From: Thiothrix eikelboomii
Lineage (GTDB): Bacteria > Pseudomonadota > Gammaproteobacteria > Thiotrichales > Thiotrichaceae
Direction: 5' to 3'
NCBI RefSeq assembly: GCF_900167255.1
Contig: NZ_FUYB01000001.1
Location: forward strand, 89,632-153,631
DNA: 64,000 bases
Shown: piece by piece, positions 53,523-62,885 of the stretch
Position numbering within the stretch: position 1 is the stretch's first letter
Layout of the letters: every line of letters begins with the position of its first letter
Made by a program: the position numbers and the translations under genes
Notes under the pieces: generated by a model
Database searches by the model: none
Told to the model about the DNA's origin: nothing
The model's input: only the letters and a program-made list of their open reading frames with translations

Positions 53523-54590
53523 TTAAACACGTTCGTTTAGCCAGTAGCCAATAGCGGGGGGAATCGTCTTTTGTGCCTTCCCGCTGACATAAACACCAAT
53601 ATGTCCGCCATTAAAGCTCAGCTCTGCATAATCCTTAGAACCGACATAGTTGGCTAGTGCTTTAGAAGCAGCTGGCGGAACTAAATGATCCTGATCTGCA
53701 TAGATATTTAGCACAGGCATCGTCACATTCGCAAGCTTGACTGGCTGTCCAGCAAGCTCTACTTCGCCTTTAATTAATTTATTCTGTTGGAAAAAATCCT
53801 TCATAAACTGACGGAAGGTTTCACCGGCTTGATCGGGGCTATCAAAAATCCATTTTTCCATGCGCAGGAAGTTTTTCAGAACCTCCTTGTCGCCCATCAT
53901 ATCCACCAGCCCTAAATACTTCTGCCCCATCAATTGATAAGGCTTTAGATTCAGGAAAGTCCAATTCAGCATCTCCCCCGGAATATTACCCAAAGTATCC
54001 ACCAGCAAGTCGACATCAACTTTCTGAATCCAGTTACTGAGCATATTATCCGGTGTTTGGAAATCGACTGGGGTCACCATTGTGACAAGATTTTTTACCC
54101 GTTCAGGATGCAAGGCGCTGTAACACAAGCTAAATGCCCCACCTTGACATATCCCTAATAAGTTGACCTGCTCAACCCCATGTCGCTCGCACAACTGATC
54201 AATACAACGATCAAGATAGCCATTCAGATAATCATCCATCGTTAAATAACGATCCGAGGCATCGGGATAACCCCAATCTATCAAATACACATCCTGTGCT
54301 GCCTCTAACAAGCCTTTAATCGTGGAGCGGTTTTCCTGTAGGTCGGTCATATACGGCCGATTGACTAAGGCATAGACCACCAATAAAGGAATGGGATTAC
54401 GCTCCATTTCTGGATCACCGAGATAATGCAGGAGTTTGAGCTTGTCTTCTTGATAAATCACCTCATGCGGCGTTACCCCAGCTCTGCCCTCTTGCATAGC
54501 CAGCATATTCGCCATACCTTCGGTCAGCTTCTCATTAAAGGCTTTGACTTCAGCGGCTAAAGCTTCGGGACGCATATTAAAAGGAATCAT
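53523..54590 (-). CDS. phaC: Class III PHA synthase catalytic subunit
   Basis: A 355-residue synthase that polymerises 3-hydroxyacyl-CoA into polyhydroxyalkanoate. The lipase-like box GICQGG carries the nucleophile Cys148; the Asp of NIYADQDHLVPP and the His of NGGHIGVYVSG complete the triad. The length of about 355 residues and the adjacent phaE mark the class III (Allochromatium-type) two-subunit enzyme. It overlaps phaE by ATGA. It acts on the surface of PHA granules. Confidence 0.97.
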   Translation of the reverse strand: MIPFNMRPEALAAEVKAFNEKLTEGMANMLAMQEGRAGVTPHEVIYQEDKLKLLHYLGDPEMERNPIPLLVVYALVNRPYMTDLQENRSTIKGLLEAAQDVYLIDWGYPDASDRYLTMDDYLNGYLDRCIDQLCERHGVEQVNLLGICQGGAFSLCYSALHPERVKNLVTMVTPVDFQTPDNMLSNWIQKVDVDLLVDTLGNIPGEMLNWTFLNLKPYQLMGQKYLGLVDMMGDKEVLKNFLRMEKWIFDSPDQAGETFRQFMKDFFQQNKLIKGEVELAGQPVKLANVTMPVLNIYADQDHLVPPAASKALANYVGSKDYAELSFNGGHIGVYVSGKAQKTIPPAIGYWLNERV

Positions 54591-55609
54591 TGGGCAGCCT
54601 CCTCAGTAGCGGTTGCTGTGGTTTGCAGAGTTTGCTCAATTCGTTTCAAGCGCTGCTCTAAAGTACGAACTTGCTGGCGTAATAGATTATTTTCGCGCTT
54701 TATTTCATATTGCTTTTTAATAACTGCCTCATAATCAGCACGGACAGGCAAACCAAAAGCTTTGAACTCAGCCTCTAAATGCTCATTCATCCCCTGCTTG
54801 AGCAGCAAGAAGGCATTCACTAATTCACCATACAAGGTTTGATAATGCTCACTCGCCGCAAATTGCGCATAAGTATCTTCACTGACATCAACCCATAAAT
54901 CATACAGCTCGCGTAAGGAAGTCACCTGCTTGCCCGCATCCGCCAAGCTTTGAATACGGACTCGCAAAGCTTGTACTGAGGCCTGACCTTGAGTCGCAAA
55001 CGCCTCGCTGTAACGATCCATCGCCTGCTGATAACCTAAGGCTAGCGCAGCTAATTTCTTTAAGCGCGCTTGCCCTTCTTGCGATAACCCAAAACTAGGA
55101 CTCGCCAAAGCTTTTTGTAGATGCTCTTGCCATAAACCCGCGTTCGGCATATTCAGGCCACCCGTACCGACATCTCGGAACAAGTTCATGCTCTGCATAT
55201 TGCCAACCAGCTGCTGCCAACCCTCAAATAAAGAATGGCCTAAACCTAGATTACCTGCTGTCACGCCACCTTGATTACGCCCTTGGTTAAAACTCTGCTC
55301 GAGTGTACGCATCCAAGCTTCCACACTCGGTGTGTCGGGATCAATTTTTGAGTTGCTATACACTTGCTCGGCTAAACCCAGATAGACCTTGCCCATCTCC
55401 ATGACACGACTTAAGACATCTTGGATTTGTGGTGGAGAATCTTGGGTGACAGAACTCCACCATTGGTTTAAATCCTGCGCCCAAGTGGGTGCTTGTGAGT
55501 GCGGCGTAGTAGAAGCAAGAGGATTAATTGTGGAGAGAGTTGACCAATAGCGCTGTTGTGCATCTAGCCATGTTTTGATGGCTTCTTCCGACCATTGTTT
55601 AGAACTCAT
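54587..55609 (-). CDS. phaE: Class III PHA synthase subunit PhaE
   Basis: A 340-residue partner subunit required for activity of class III PhaC. It starts MSSKQWSEEAIKTWLDAQQRYWS, contains the DLWVDVSEDTYAQFAAS segment conserved in PhaE, and ends with a coiled coil (KRENNLLRQQVRTLEQRLKR). The start at 55609 follows GGAGGAG; the longer frame to 55750 would run upstream of that ribosome site. It is the first gene of phaE-phaC and divergent from phaB. Confidence 0.95.
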   Translation of the reverse strand: MSSKQWSEEAIKTWLDAQQRYWSTLSTINPLASTTPHSQAPTWAQDLNQWWSSVTQDSPPQIQDVLSRVMEMGKVYLGLAEQVYSNSKIDPDTPSVEAWMRTLEQSFNQGRNQGGVTAGNLGLGHSLFEGWQQLVGNMQSMNLFRDVGTGGLNMPNAGLWQEHLQKALASPSFGLSQEGQARLKKLAALALGYQQAMDRYSEAFATQGQASVQALRVRIQSLADAGKQVTSLRELYDLWVDVSEDTYAQFAASEHYQTLYGELVNAFLLLKQGMNEHLEAEFKAFGLPVRADYEAVIKKQYEIKRENNLLRQQVRTLEQRLKRIEQTLQTTATATEEAAQ

Positions 55610-55801
55610 CTCGGTCTCCTCCAAACCTAAAGATAAAATGGTTGTACAGTTCAACCATATCATGCTAATTTGTGCAGCGCAACAAGCGCAACCTAGCGGG
55701 TGACTTGTGAGTCTACTCGTTCTAGCTAAGCCTTGTGAATACTCCATCATGTATGGTCCCCACTGTTGATTTTCACATCATCGTTTAACGGAGATTTGGT
55801 T

Positions 55802-56530
55802 ATGAGTAAAGTTGCACTAGTTACTGGTGGTACCGGTGGTATTGGCACCGCTATCTGTAAACGTTTAGCAGCTAATGGTTATACAATTATTACAACTTAC
55901 TTCGAGCCAGAAGAAAAAGCGAAAGCTTGGGCCGAAGCTCAAGACTATGATGTGGATCTCTATCCTTGTAATGTCAGTGATTATTATTCTTGCCTCGAAC
56001 TCAAAGAACGCATCTTAGCGGATCATGGTCAAGTTGATGTGATCGTCAATAATGCGGGTATCACTCGTGACGCGAAATTTACACGCATGACCCCAGAACA
56101 GTGGAAAGCCGTTTTATCCACTAACTTAGACAGCTTATTCAATGTTTGCCATCAATTTGTCGAAGGTATGACTGAGCGTGGCTTCGGGCGGATTATCAAT
56201 ATTGCATCCGTGAATGGCCAAAAAGGTCAAGCCGGTCAAACCAATTACAGCGCAGCTAAAGCCGGCGTTCATGGGTTTACAATGGCCTTAGCACAGGAAG
56301 TTGTTCGTAAAGGTGTCACCGTGAATACCATTTCTCCGGGCTATATCGGTACAGAAATGGTCATGGCGATTCGTGAAGATATTCGTAATGCCATTGTTGA
56401 ACAAATCCCAGTGAAGCGTTTAGGTAAGCCAGAAGAAATTGCAGCGGTTGCCGCTTTCTTAGCTTCTGATGATGCGGCCTTCATCACGGGTGCAAATATC
56501 AGCGCTAACGGCGGCCAATTCATGCACTAA
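55802..56530 (+). CDS. phaB: Acetoacetyl-CoA reductase
   Basis: A 242-residue short-chain dehydrogenase that makes (R)-3-hydroxybutyryl-CoA with NADPH. The nucleotide site is VTGGTGGIGTAI, the catalytic Ser-Tyr-Lys appear in IINIASVNGQKGQAGQTNYS followed by AAK, and NNAGITRD is present. The start at ATG 55802 follows GGAG. It is divergent from phaEC and supplies their substrate. Confidence 0.96.
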   Translation: MSKVALVTGGTGGIGTAICKRLAANGYTIITTYFEPEEKAKAWAEAQDYDVDLYPCNVSDYYSCLELKERILADHGQVDVIVNNAGITRDAKFTRMTPEQWKAVLSTNLDSLFNVCHQFVEGMTERGFGRIINIASVNGQKGQAGQTNYSAAKAGVHGFTMALAQEVVRKGVTVNTISPGYIGTEMVMAIREDIRNAIVEQIPVKRLGKPEEIAAVAAFLASDDAAFITGANISANGGQFMH

Positions 56531-56551
56531 TCACGTGCGAGCAGCTGTCAA

Positions 56552-56576
56552 AGTAGCATAGTCAAACTATGCTACT
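56552..56576 (+). terminator. Hairpin after phaB
   Basis: AGTAGCATAGT pairs perfectly with ACTATGCTACT around a three-base loop, 21 bases after phaB. There is no T-tract directly after it. Confidence 0.6.
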
Positions 56577-56714
56577 CGTTACAAAACCCGTGAATTCTCA
56601 CAAATTTCCTCTTAAATCATTGATCAAGAGTATGCAGGGCAAAACAATAGCCTATACAATAAAGATGCATATACTTAGTGCACACCACATTGATCACCAG
56701 AAGTTTGGTAAAGA

Positions 56715-57179
56715 ATGAGCATGACCGATATCCGGATTATTAAAAAATACCCTAATCGCCGCCTGTACGATACGCATCAAAGCTGTTACATCACGCTAGC
56801 TGATGTACGCGAGCTGGTAATGCAAGAGATTCCTTTTCAAGTCGTTGACCGTCAAACTAGCGAAGACATTACCCGTAGCATTTTGTTGCAGATCATCATG
56901 GAGCAAGAATCAGGCGGTAAACCGCTGTTTAGTAGTGACCTATTGTCTAAATTTATTCGTAACTATGGTGTCACCACTCAGCAAGGCTTTAGTTCATTCA
57001 TGGAGCAGAGCATGCAATTGTTTAATAATCAGCAACAAGCGATTAGTGAGCAAATGCATCGTGCCTTGGCTGGCACACCCTTAGACAATTGGTTAAAACT
57101 GAGTGAGCAGAATTTGCAAGCTTGGAACAAGATGCAACAGGATATTTTGAAAAGCATCTCGCCTAATAAGCGCGATTAA
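56715..57179 (+). CDS. phaR: PHA synthesis repressor PhaR
   Basis: A 154-residue regulator that binds DNA and PHA and represses phasin genes until granules form. The DNA-binding N-terminal domain is highly conserved: IIKKYPNRRLYDTHQSCYIT and LADVRELV; the PHB-accumulation regulatory domain follows (ILLQIIMEQESGG, LFSSDLLSKFIRNYG). The C-terminus is helical. It is convergent with the phasin gene, its likely target. Confidence 0.95.
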   Translation: MSMTDIRIIKKYPNRRLYDTHQSCYITLADVRELVMQEIPFQVVDRQTSEDITRSILLQIIMEQESGGKPLFSSDLLSKFIRNYGVTTQQGFSSFMEQSMQLFNNQQQAISEQMHRALAGTPLDNWLKLSEQNLQAWNKMQQDILKSISPNKRD

Positions 57180-57246
57180 TCGAATCAAGCTAATCAGCTG
57201 AACACGGCTCTGATAAAGGTCTTGGCCGGATGGAAGAGTAGATAAA

Positions 57247-57273
57247 AAATTACCCGCCTTGAGCGGGTAATTT
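57247..57273 (-). terminator. Terminator between phaR and the phasin gene
   Basis: AAATTACCCGC pairs perfectly with GCGGGTAATTT around a five-base loop. On the minus strand it runs into a T-tract, so it mainly ends the phasin transcript. Confidence 0.88.
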
Positions 57274-57339
57274 AATAACTTCAGCAACTAAGCACCGGAG
57301 GAGGAGAGGAGAGCACTTAGTGGCTGGTTCAAACGGATA

Positions 57340-57936
57340 TTAAGCAGATTTAACGTCTTCAGCCGCTTTCTTAGTGGCAGCGACTGTTTTGTCAGCTGCG
57401 TCTTTTGTCGCAGCAACTGCTTTATCGGTTGCATCTTTGCCAGCAGCGATTGCTTTATCAGCCGCTTCTTTGCCAGCAGTTGCCGCTTCTTGAGTTAATG
57501 CGGTGGCTTTAGCCATTGCTTTTTCAACTGCAGCTGAGGCTTTTTCCATGTTTTCAGTTAAAGCTTGCTTGCTCAGCTCAGTGGCTTTTTCAGTGGTTTG
57601 AGAAGCGTATTTTGCAGCTTCTTCAGCAATAGCAACTAATTCATCACGAGTCGCTGTTAACAGTTCAGCCGCTTCACGAACATTGGCTAACCACTTTTCG
57701 CCACAAGACTTCAATACTTCTTGTTGCAGAGCAAACGCTTCTTTCGGGTCTTTAGCTTTTGATAAAGCATCAGCATTCTTAGTGCCTGCTTCGAAACAGC
57801 TGCTCAGTAAAGCAGTTTGCTTAGCCGTTAAAGTTTCGAAAGTTTTCATATTTAATTCGCCAACGCGCTTAGCTGAGCTCATAGCGTTGTCATTCAATTG
57901 TTTGAACAGATCCATCATAGCGTTTTGCATGGTCAT
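57340..57936 (-). CDS. Phasin family protein with Lys/Ala-rich tail
   Basis: A 198-residue granule-coating protein. The phasin domain covers about residues 1-115 (MDLFKQLNDNAMSSAKRVGE, LKSCGEKWLANVREAAELLT). The C-terminal 75 residues are an Ala/Lys/Thr/Asp-rich series of near repeats such as KDATDKAVAATKDAADKTVA, which resemble histone H1-like or apolipoprotein-like amphipathic helices. This tail could bind DNA or coat the granule more widely. Likely controlled by PhaR. Confidence 0.9.
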   Translation of the reverse strand: MTMQNAMMDLFKQLNDNAMSSAKRVGELNMKTFETLTAKQTALLSSCFEAGTKNADALSKAKDPKEAFALQQEVLKSCGEKWLANVREAAELLTATRDELVAIAEEAAKYASQTTEKATELSKQALTENMEKASAAVEKAMAKATALTQEAATAGKEAADKAIAAGKDATDKAVAATKDAADKTVAATKKAAEDVKSA

Positions 57937-58186
57937 ATATCCCTTAGTGAGTCAGTATAAGTGCCTGATTTTAATTTCAGATTTCGTCTTGCTTTTCAGC
58001 ATTTGATGCAGTGCACAATAGCGAAGTTCTAATCTGCTGTCAACCATTTTTGTGCATTGCAACAAAAGATTTATTTTTAAGCATATCCTAAGTATAGCGT
58101 CTTTTTGTGACCGGTGAATTTCAATAGTCCTGTGCAAAAAGCTGGTGCATAATCAATACTCTATCCTGCTAGCAAAAGACCCTACT

Positions 58187-61012
58187 ATGCAAACGAATAC
58201 TGCCCCCTATGAACTCGCTAATCTCAAAGAATTAGAAGCTCGAGTGCGTCAATTTGGCGAACTGCTGGGTGAAATTTTGCGCGAGCAAGAAGGGCTCGCT
58301 TTATACGAAGCCGTAGAAAAATTACGTCGTGGTTATATCCAGTTACGTCAACAAGATGATCCCGCCCTGCGCGAGGCCTTGATGCAATTTATTCTCGAAC
58401 TGGATGTACAGGCAATTGAAAAAATCATCCGTGCCTTCAATACCTTTTATGTCATATCCAATATTGTTGAAGAGGACTTTCGGGAACGTGAGCGCCGCCG
58501 TAAGTTCGCCCACGGCGATGATCCATTGCTTTGGAAAGGTTCAGCACGGCGTACCGTAGTTGAATTAAGAGATGAGGGGGTGACAGCTGAGCAAATGCAA
58601 ACGCTCATGAATCAACTGCGTTATATCCCTGTGTTTACGGCCCATCCAACCGAAGCTCGCCGCCGCACTCTAATGGGTATTCAACGCCAGATTTTCGTGA
58701 TGATTAATCAACTCGAAACCCTAGATGAGGCTAGTGATGATGAGCGCTCTGCCCTTTTGCGCCAAATTAAAGGCCAGATTCAAATGCTCTGGCGCACCAA
58801 TGAAGTTCGCACGCGCAAGCCTACCGTTGAAGATGAAGTCAATTATGGGCTTTATTATTTCCGCGAAAGTTTATTTGACGCCATTCCACTGCTGTATCGT
58901 TTCTTTGAGCGCGCCATGCGTTATGCCTATGGCAGCCATCAAGTCAATGTACCGAGCTTTTTGCGGATTGGCTCATGGATCGGCGGTGACCGCGATGGCA
59001 ATCCGTTTGTCACGGCAGCGGTTACCCGCAATGCTATTCGCTTAGGGATGAGTGAAGCTCTGTATGCCTATATTGAGCGAGTGGATGTGCTGCGTAATTC
59101 ACTGTCGCATTCCACCGAGTTTATTACGCCCTCACCTGAATTTTCCCAGTACTTAGCGGCTATTAACGAGCAAATGGGTAATCGCTTACTCGCTAAGCGT
59201 ACTGACCAATTGCTTGAAGAACCTTATCGCCGCTTACTCACCATTATGCGCTATCGCTTAAAAAATACCTTAGAAGTGGTACGTGCGCGGCTCAATCATC
59301 AGCAGGCAGTTTTACCGCTAGCTTCTTATAACCATGCTGAACTCTTCCTACACGAATTGAAGCTCATCTATGACTCACTGTATAGCCATAATGATGGCCT
59401 GCTCGCAGGACGTGAATTACGTGATTTGATTCGTTTAGTCGAAACCTGTGGGTTTGGACTCTACCAATTAGATATTCGCCAAGAGTCAACCATTCACAGC
59501 GAAACCGTCGCCGAGCTGCTCAATCGTTCAGGCTTATGCGGTCACTACTTAGCCTTACCAGAAGACGAACGGATTTCATTACTGGCTGAACTGATTCAGC
59601 GTCAGCGCCTACCGATGCCTTATCGACCCGAGCTGACTGCACGAACTGCAGAAACCTTAGAAGTCTTCGATACTCTGACTGAAATGCGCAGCGAGGCAGG
59701 CCCTGAAATCTTTGGCACTTATGTGATCTCGATGACCCATCATGCCAGTCACATTATGGAGGTACTCCTGCTGGCTAAAATGGCAGGTCTGATTGGCTAT
59801 ACCACTGAACGGCAATTATTCTGCAACATTCGTGTTTCACCGTTGTTTGAAACCATTGAAGACCTCAAACATATTACCAGTGTATTAACCCATCTATTTG
59901 AAAATCCCACTTATCAAGCTTTGCTGCGAGCCTCGGGTAATTTACAAGAAGTCATGCTCGGTTATTCTGATTCGTGCAAAGATGGCGGTATCCTTGCTTC
60001 TAATTGGAATTTATACAATGCACAAAAAGAAGTTTTAAGCCTCACCGATCAATACGGGATTACTTGCCGCCTGTTCCACGGACGCGGTGGTACCGTTGGA
60101 CGCGGTGGCGGCCCCACCCATGAAGCCATTGTCGCGCAACCCCCTAATACCGTGCGAGGGCAAATCAAATTCACTGAGCAAGGTGAGGTATTGGCTGCCA
60201 AATACAGTAATCTAGAAACCGCTGTGTATGAATTAGGCGTGGGCGCGACTGGCCTACTCAAAGCCAGTGCGGGCTTAGTGATTCCGCGTGTGGCAGATCG
60301 TGCGTCTTATCACACGGCGATGCATGAGATCGCCGCGATCGGCGAAAACAGCTATCGACAGTTAACGGATCGGACACCGGGCTTAATGGACTATTTCTAT
60401 GAAGGTACACCCGTACAGGAAATTGGCCAGCTCAATTTAGGCTCGCGCCCCTCACATCGTAAACAAACAGTCCGTGACAAATCGTCGATTCGGGCGATTC
60501 CTTGGGTCTTTGGCTGGGCACAAGCACGGCATACTCTGCCCGGTTGGTATGGTATCGGTACAGCCCTAGCCGATTTCCGCCATAGACATCCTGATGGTTT
60601 AGAGCGCCTGCGTGATATGCATAGCAACTGGCCTGCGTTTAAATCGCTGTTGGGCAATACCCAAATGGGTTTATTTAAAGCAGAAATGGATATTGCGCGT
60701 GAATATGCCAGTTTGGTGGAAAATCAAGAAATCGCTAAACAAATTTACGCGACGATTCGAGCTGAGTTTGAGTTAACGGTCAGTGAAATTCTGCTGATTA
60801 CCCAGCAAGCACGTTTGATGGACGATACGCCGTTATTGCAATACTCGGTACTCAGGCGCAACCCTTACCTCGACCCCTTGAATAATATTCAAGTGACTTT
60901 ACTCCGTCGCCATCGTGAGCATTTAACCCAAACCACTGAGCCATCCCCTTGGCTGGAAGCCTTATTGCGGACGATCAATGCGATTGCGGCAGGCCTAAGG
61001 AATACAGGCTAG
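58187..61012 (+). CDS. ppc: Phosphoenolpyruvate carboxylase
   Basis: A 941-residue enzyme making oxaloacetate from PEP and bicarbonate. The catalytic His lies in FTAHPTEARRRTL, the substrate site in SWIGGDRDGNPFVT, the mobile loop in LFHGRGGTVGRGGGPTHEAI, and the C-terminus ends with AAGLRNTG, the canonical QNTG-like end needed for structure. I prefer the ATG at 58187 to the GTG at 58145, although neither has a strong ribosome site. Some change at the very N-terminus is possible. Confidence 0.95.
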   Translation: MQTNTAPYELANLKELEARVRQFGELLGEILREQEGLALYEAVEKLRRGYIQLRQQDDPALREALMQFILELDVQAIEKIIRAFNTFYVISNIVEEDFRERERRRKFAHGDDPLLWKGSARRTVVELRDEGVTAEQMQTLMNQLRYIPVFTAHPTEARRRTLMGIQRQIFVMINQLETLDEASDDERSALLRQIKGQIQMLWRTNEVRTRKPTVEDEVNYGLYYFRESLFDAIPLLYRFFERAMRYAYGSHQVNVPSFLRIGSWIGGDRDGNPFVTAAVTRNAIRLGMSEALYAYIERVDVLRNSLSHSTEFITPSPEFSQYLAAINEQMGNRLLAKRTDQLLEEPYRRLLTIMRYRLKNTLEVVRARLNHQQAVLPLASYNHAELFLHELKLIYDSLYSHNDGLLAGRELRDLIRLVETCGFGLYQLDIRQESTIHSETVAELLNRSGLCGHYLALPEDERISLLAELIQRQRLPMPYRPELTARTAETLEVFDTLTEMRSEAGPEIFGTYVISMTHHASHIMEVLLLAKMAGLIGYTTERQLFCNIRVSPLFETIEDLKHITSVLTHLFENPTYQALLRASGNLQEVMLGYSDSCKDGGILASNWNLYNAQKEVLSLTDQYGITCRLFHGRGGTVGRGGGPTHEAIVAQPPNTVRGQIKFTEQGEVLAAKYSNLETAVYELGVGATGLLKASAGLVIPRVADRASYHTAMHEIAAIGENSYRQLTDRTPGLMDYFYEGTPVQEIGQLNLGSRPSHRKQTVRDKSSIRAIPWVFGWAQARHTLPGWYGIGTALADFRHRHPDGLERLRDMHSNWPAFKSLLGNTQMGLFKAEMDIAREYASLVENQEIAKQIYATIRAEFELTVSEILLITQQARLMDDTPLLQYSVLRRNPYLDPLNNIQVTLLRRHREHLTQTTEPSPWLEALLRTINAIAAGLRNTG

Positions 61013-61027
61013 CCACCTAAAAAACAA

Positions 61028-61052
61028 AACCCCTCCTAAGTTTGGAGGGGTT
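61028..61052 (-). terminator. Terminator of the erpA gene
   Basis: AACCCCTCC pairs with GGAGGGGTT around a seven-base loop. On the minus strand it is followed by a T-rich run, suiting erpA; on the plus strand it may also serve ppc. Confidence 0.85.
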
Positions 61053-61106
61053 AGAAAAGAAACTTGCGTTTGAGTTGCCGTGGGCTAGTTCTTGCGAGTT
61101 TTGGGT

Positions 61107-61451
61107 CTAGGGACTGAAAGAAGAACCGCAGCCACAAGTCGTTGTCGCATTCGGATTACGAATCACAAACTGTGCACCCTCTAAACCTTCGGTATAGTCG
61201 ATTTCAGCACCTACCATATATTGGAAACTCATGGGGTCGATGAGCAACTTCACTCCCCCGTTTTCGACCATCGTATCACCCTCACCTTCAGCTTCGTCAA
61301 AGGTAAAGCCATACTGGAAACCCGAGCAACCACCACCCGTCACAAACACCCGCAACATTAAAGCGGCATTATTTTCTTCATCAATCAACTGTTTTACTTT
61401 AGCTGCAGCAGCATTAGTAAACACCAGTGGAGAAGCCATTTCTACGGTCAT
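61107..61451 (-). CDS. erpA: Iron-sulfur cluster insertion protein ErpA
   Basis: A 114-residue A-type carrier delivering Fe-S clusters to apoproteins. The three cluster Cys are visible: [11 protein letters not shown] and TCGCGSSF at the C-terminus. [20 protein letters not shown] is typical of ErpA. AGGAG precedes the ATG. Confidence 0.95.
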   Translation of the reverse strand: MTVEMASPLVFTNAAAAKVKQLIDEENNAALMLRVFVTGGGCSGFQYGFTFDEAEGEGDTMVENGGVKLLIDPMSFQYMVGAEIDYTEGLEGAQFVIRNPNATTTCGCGSSFSP

Positions 61452-61548
61452 GTAAAAACTCCTGCAAACTGTGCAAAATCAAGATAAAGAATACGTTAAC
61501 ACCTGCCGTCAACAGGGTCAATAAAGCCTCTTTTCTAGCTAGATAAGC

Positions 61549-62037
61549 TTAAGTATTGCTTGGCTCTGGTGCTTTGGGTGGGGGTAATTTACTCGTATCA
61601 TTGGGTTTTTGCCGTACTAACTTACCATTGACTTCGGCACCGACGGCCATTTCCAACAAATTGTAATAAACATCGCCACAAATACGGGCTTTTTCAAATA
61701 ACTCAACCTTGCCATTGGCGAAGACATCCCCATCAATCGCACCATTCAACAGCATACTCGAGACACGTACTTCACCTTGAATACGGCCTTGCTCGCTCAG
61801 AATCAAGGTAGAATCATCATTATCAGCCGTTAGATTGCCTTTAATTGTGCCTTCAATATTCAAATTGCCCGAAAAGGTCAAATCCCCGTCAATCGTCGTA
61901 CCCCGACCAATTAAAGTGTCAATACGTGCACTGCGGTTGCCACCCTTTTGTTCGGCTGTCGTAGTAGCAACCGCAGGGGTTACTGGATTATTGGTAGTCG
62001 CTGGCGGATTCGCTTTCGGATTACTCTTACCAAACAT
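61549..62037 (-). CDS. Bactofilin
   Basis: A 162-residue polymer-forming cytoskeletal protein. The DUF583 beta-helix spans about residues 37-145 (IDTLIGRGTTIDGDLTFSGN, IEGTIKGNLTA, GEVRVSSMLLNGAIDGDVFA) between disordered Pro/Asn/Ala-rich ends. It forms filaments that organise envelope processes. The gene starts 13 bases after the DUF6776 gene, in the run argC-DUF6776-bactofilin. Confidence 0.93.
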   Translation of the reverse strand: MFGKSNPKANPPATTNNPVTPAVATTTAEQKGGNRSARIDTLIGRGTTIDGDLTFSGNLNIEGTIKGNLTADNDDSTLILSEQGRIQGEVRVSSMLLNGAIDGDVFANGKVELFEKARICGDVYYNLLEMAVGAEVNGKLVRQKPNDTSKLPPPKAPEPSNT

Positions 62038-62050
62038 TGACTTTTACTCC

Positions 62051-62866
62051 TTAACTTGCTGCAGATTTTTTAGATAAATTAAATACTTGCCAATCATAGC
62101 TCTTGGTTACTGGGTTAGCACCTGACTCAGGACGCAAAGTCACTAAGACTTGCTCTGGAGTAAAATCCGGTGGCAACTCAATCATCCCCTCAAAGCGCTG
62201 ATAATACTTCAAAGAAAAACGATTAACATCTTGATTCTGCTCAGTGGATTTCACTCGCAGGGCGCTCAAGGGTAAATTGAGTTTTGCACCTGCCTTTAAA
62301 CCTTTGATCTCTAGATGATAGTGACCTGAGACACCTGCCTCATTGCCCCGTACATTGGCTAGTACTAATTGATACTGATAAAACCGCTCATGCTCAAGCT
62401 TATTTCCCTCAGCATCAATCACACGCGGCTTGAGTCCAAAATACCGAATGGATAATCCCGCTTCGACATCTTTAGGAGACAGAATATCCTCATAAAGCAG
62501 TAAATTATCTTTGGCATCCGCTAATTCAGTTTCAACGAGAGCCAACCGCCGCCTTAAGGCTTCATTCGCAGTCGTTTGCACTTGCTCAGAACGAGTCGCT
62601 GAGGCTGCTTGGCTTTCGAGCTTAATAATGTGTTGATTTTGCTCTTCAAGCAAGCGCGCCTGCTCATTCATCTTGCCGCGCAAAGACAGTGCTTGTGTTC
62701 CATCCGTGGCATCAACGGGGGTTAAATAACCACTGACATATAACCAAGCAACTAGCACTCCTAACAATAAGAGTAAGGCGACTAACAACGGCCAACACCG
62801 ACTCGGTTGGCGCGCTGCTTGAACCTGAACAACACCCCGATGGTCAATCCGATATTCAAGACTCAT
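62051..62866 (-). CDS. DUF6776 membrane-anchored protein
   Basis: A 271-residue bitopic membrane protein. One span (LLVALLLLLGVLVAWLYVSG, about 27-46) is followed by a coiled coil (about 60-125) and a beta-rich periplasmic domain (about 135-262). Genes of this kind often sit beside a bactofilin in gammaproteobacteria, so it may link the bactofilin polymer to the cell envelope. That link is inferred from position. Confidence 0.8.
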   Translation of the reverse strand: MSLEYRIDHRGVVQVQAARQPSRCWPLLVALLLLLGVLVAWLYVSGYLTPVDATDGTQALSLRGKMNEQARLLEEQNQHIIKLESQAASATRSEQVQTTANEALRRRLALVETELADAKDNLLLYEDILSPKDVEAGLSIRYFGLKPRVIDAEGNKLEHERFYQYQLVLANVRGNEAGVSGHYHLEIKGLKAGAKLNLPLSALRVKSTEQNQDVNRFSLKYYQRFEGMIELPPDFTPEQVLVTLRPESGANPVTKSYDWQVFNLSKKSAAS

Positions 62867-62885
62867 ACAGGTTTAAACAAGGCAA

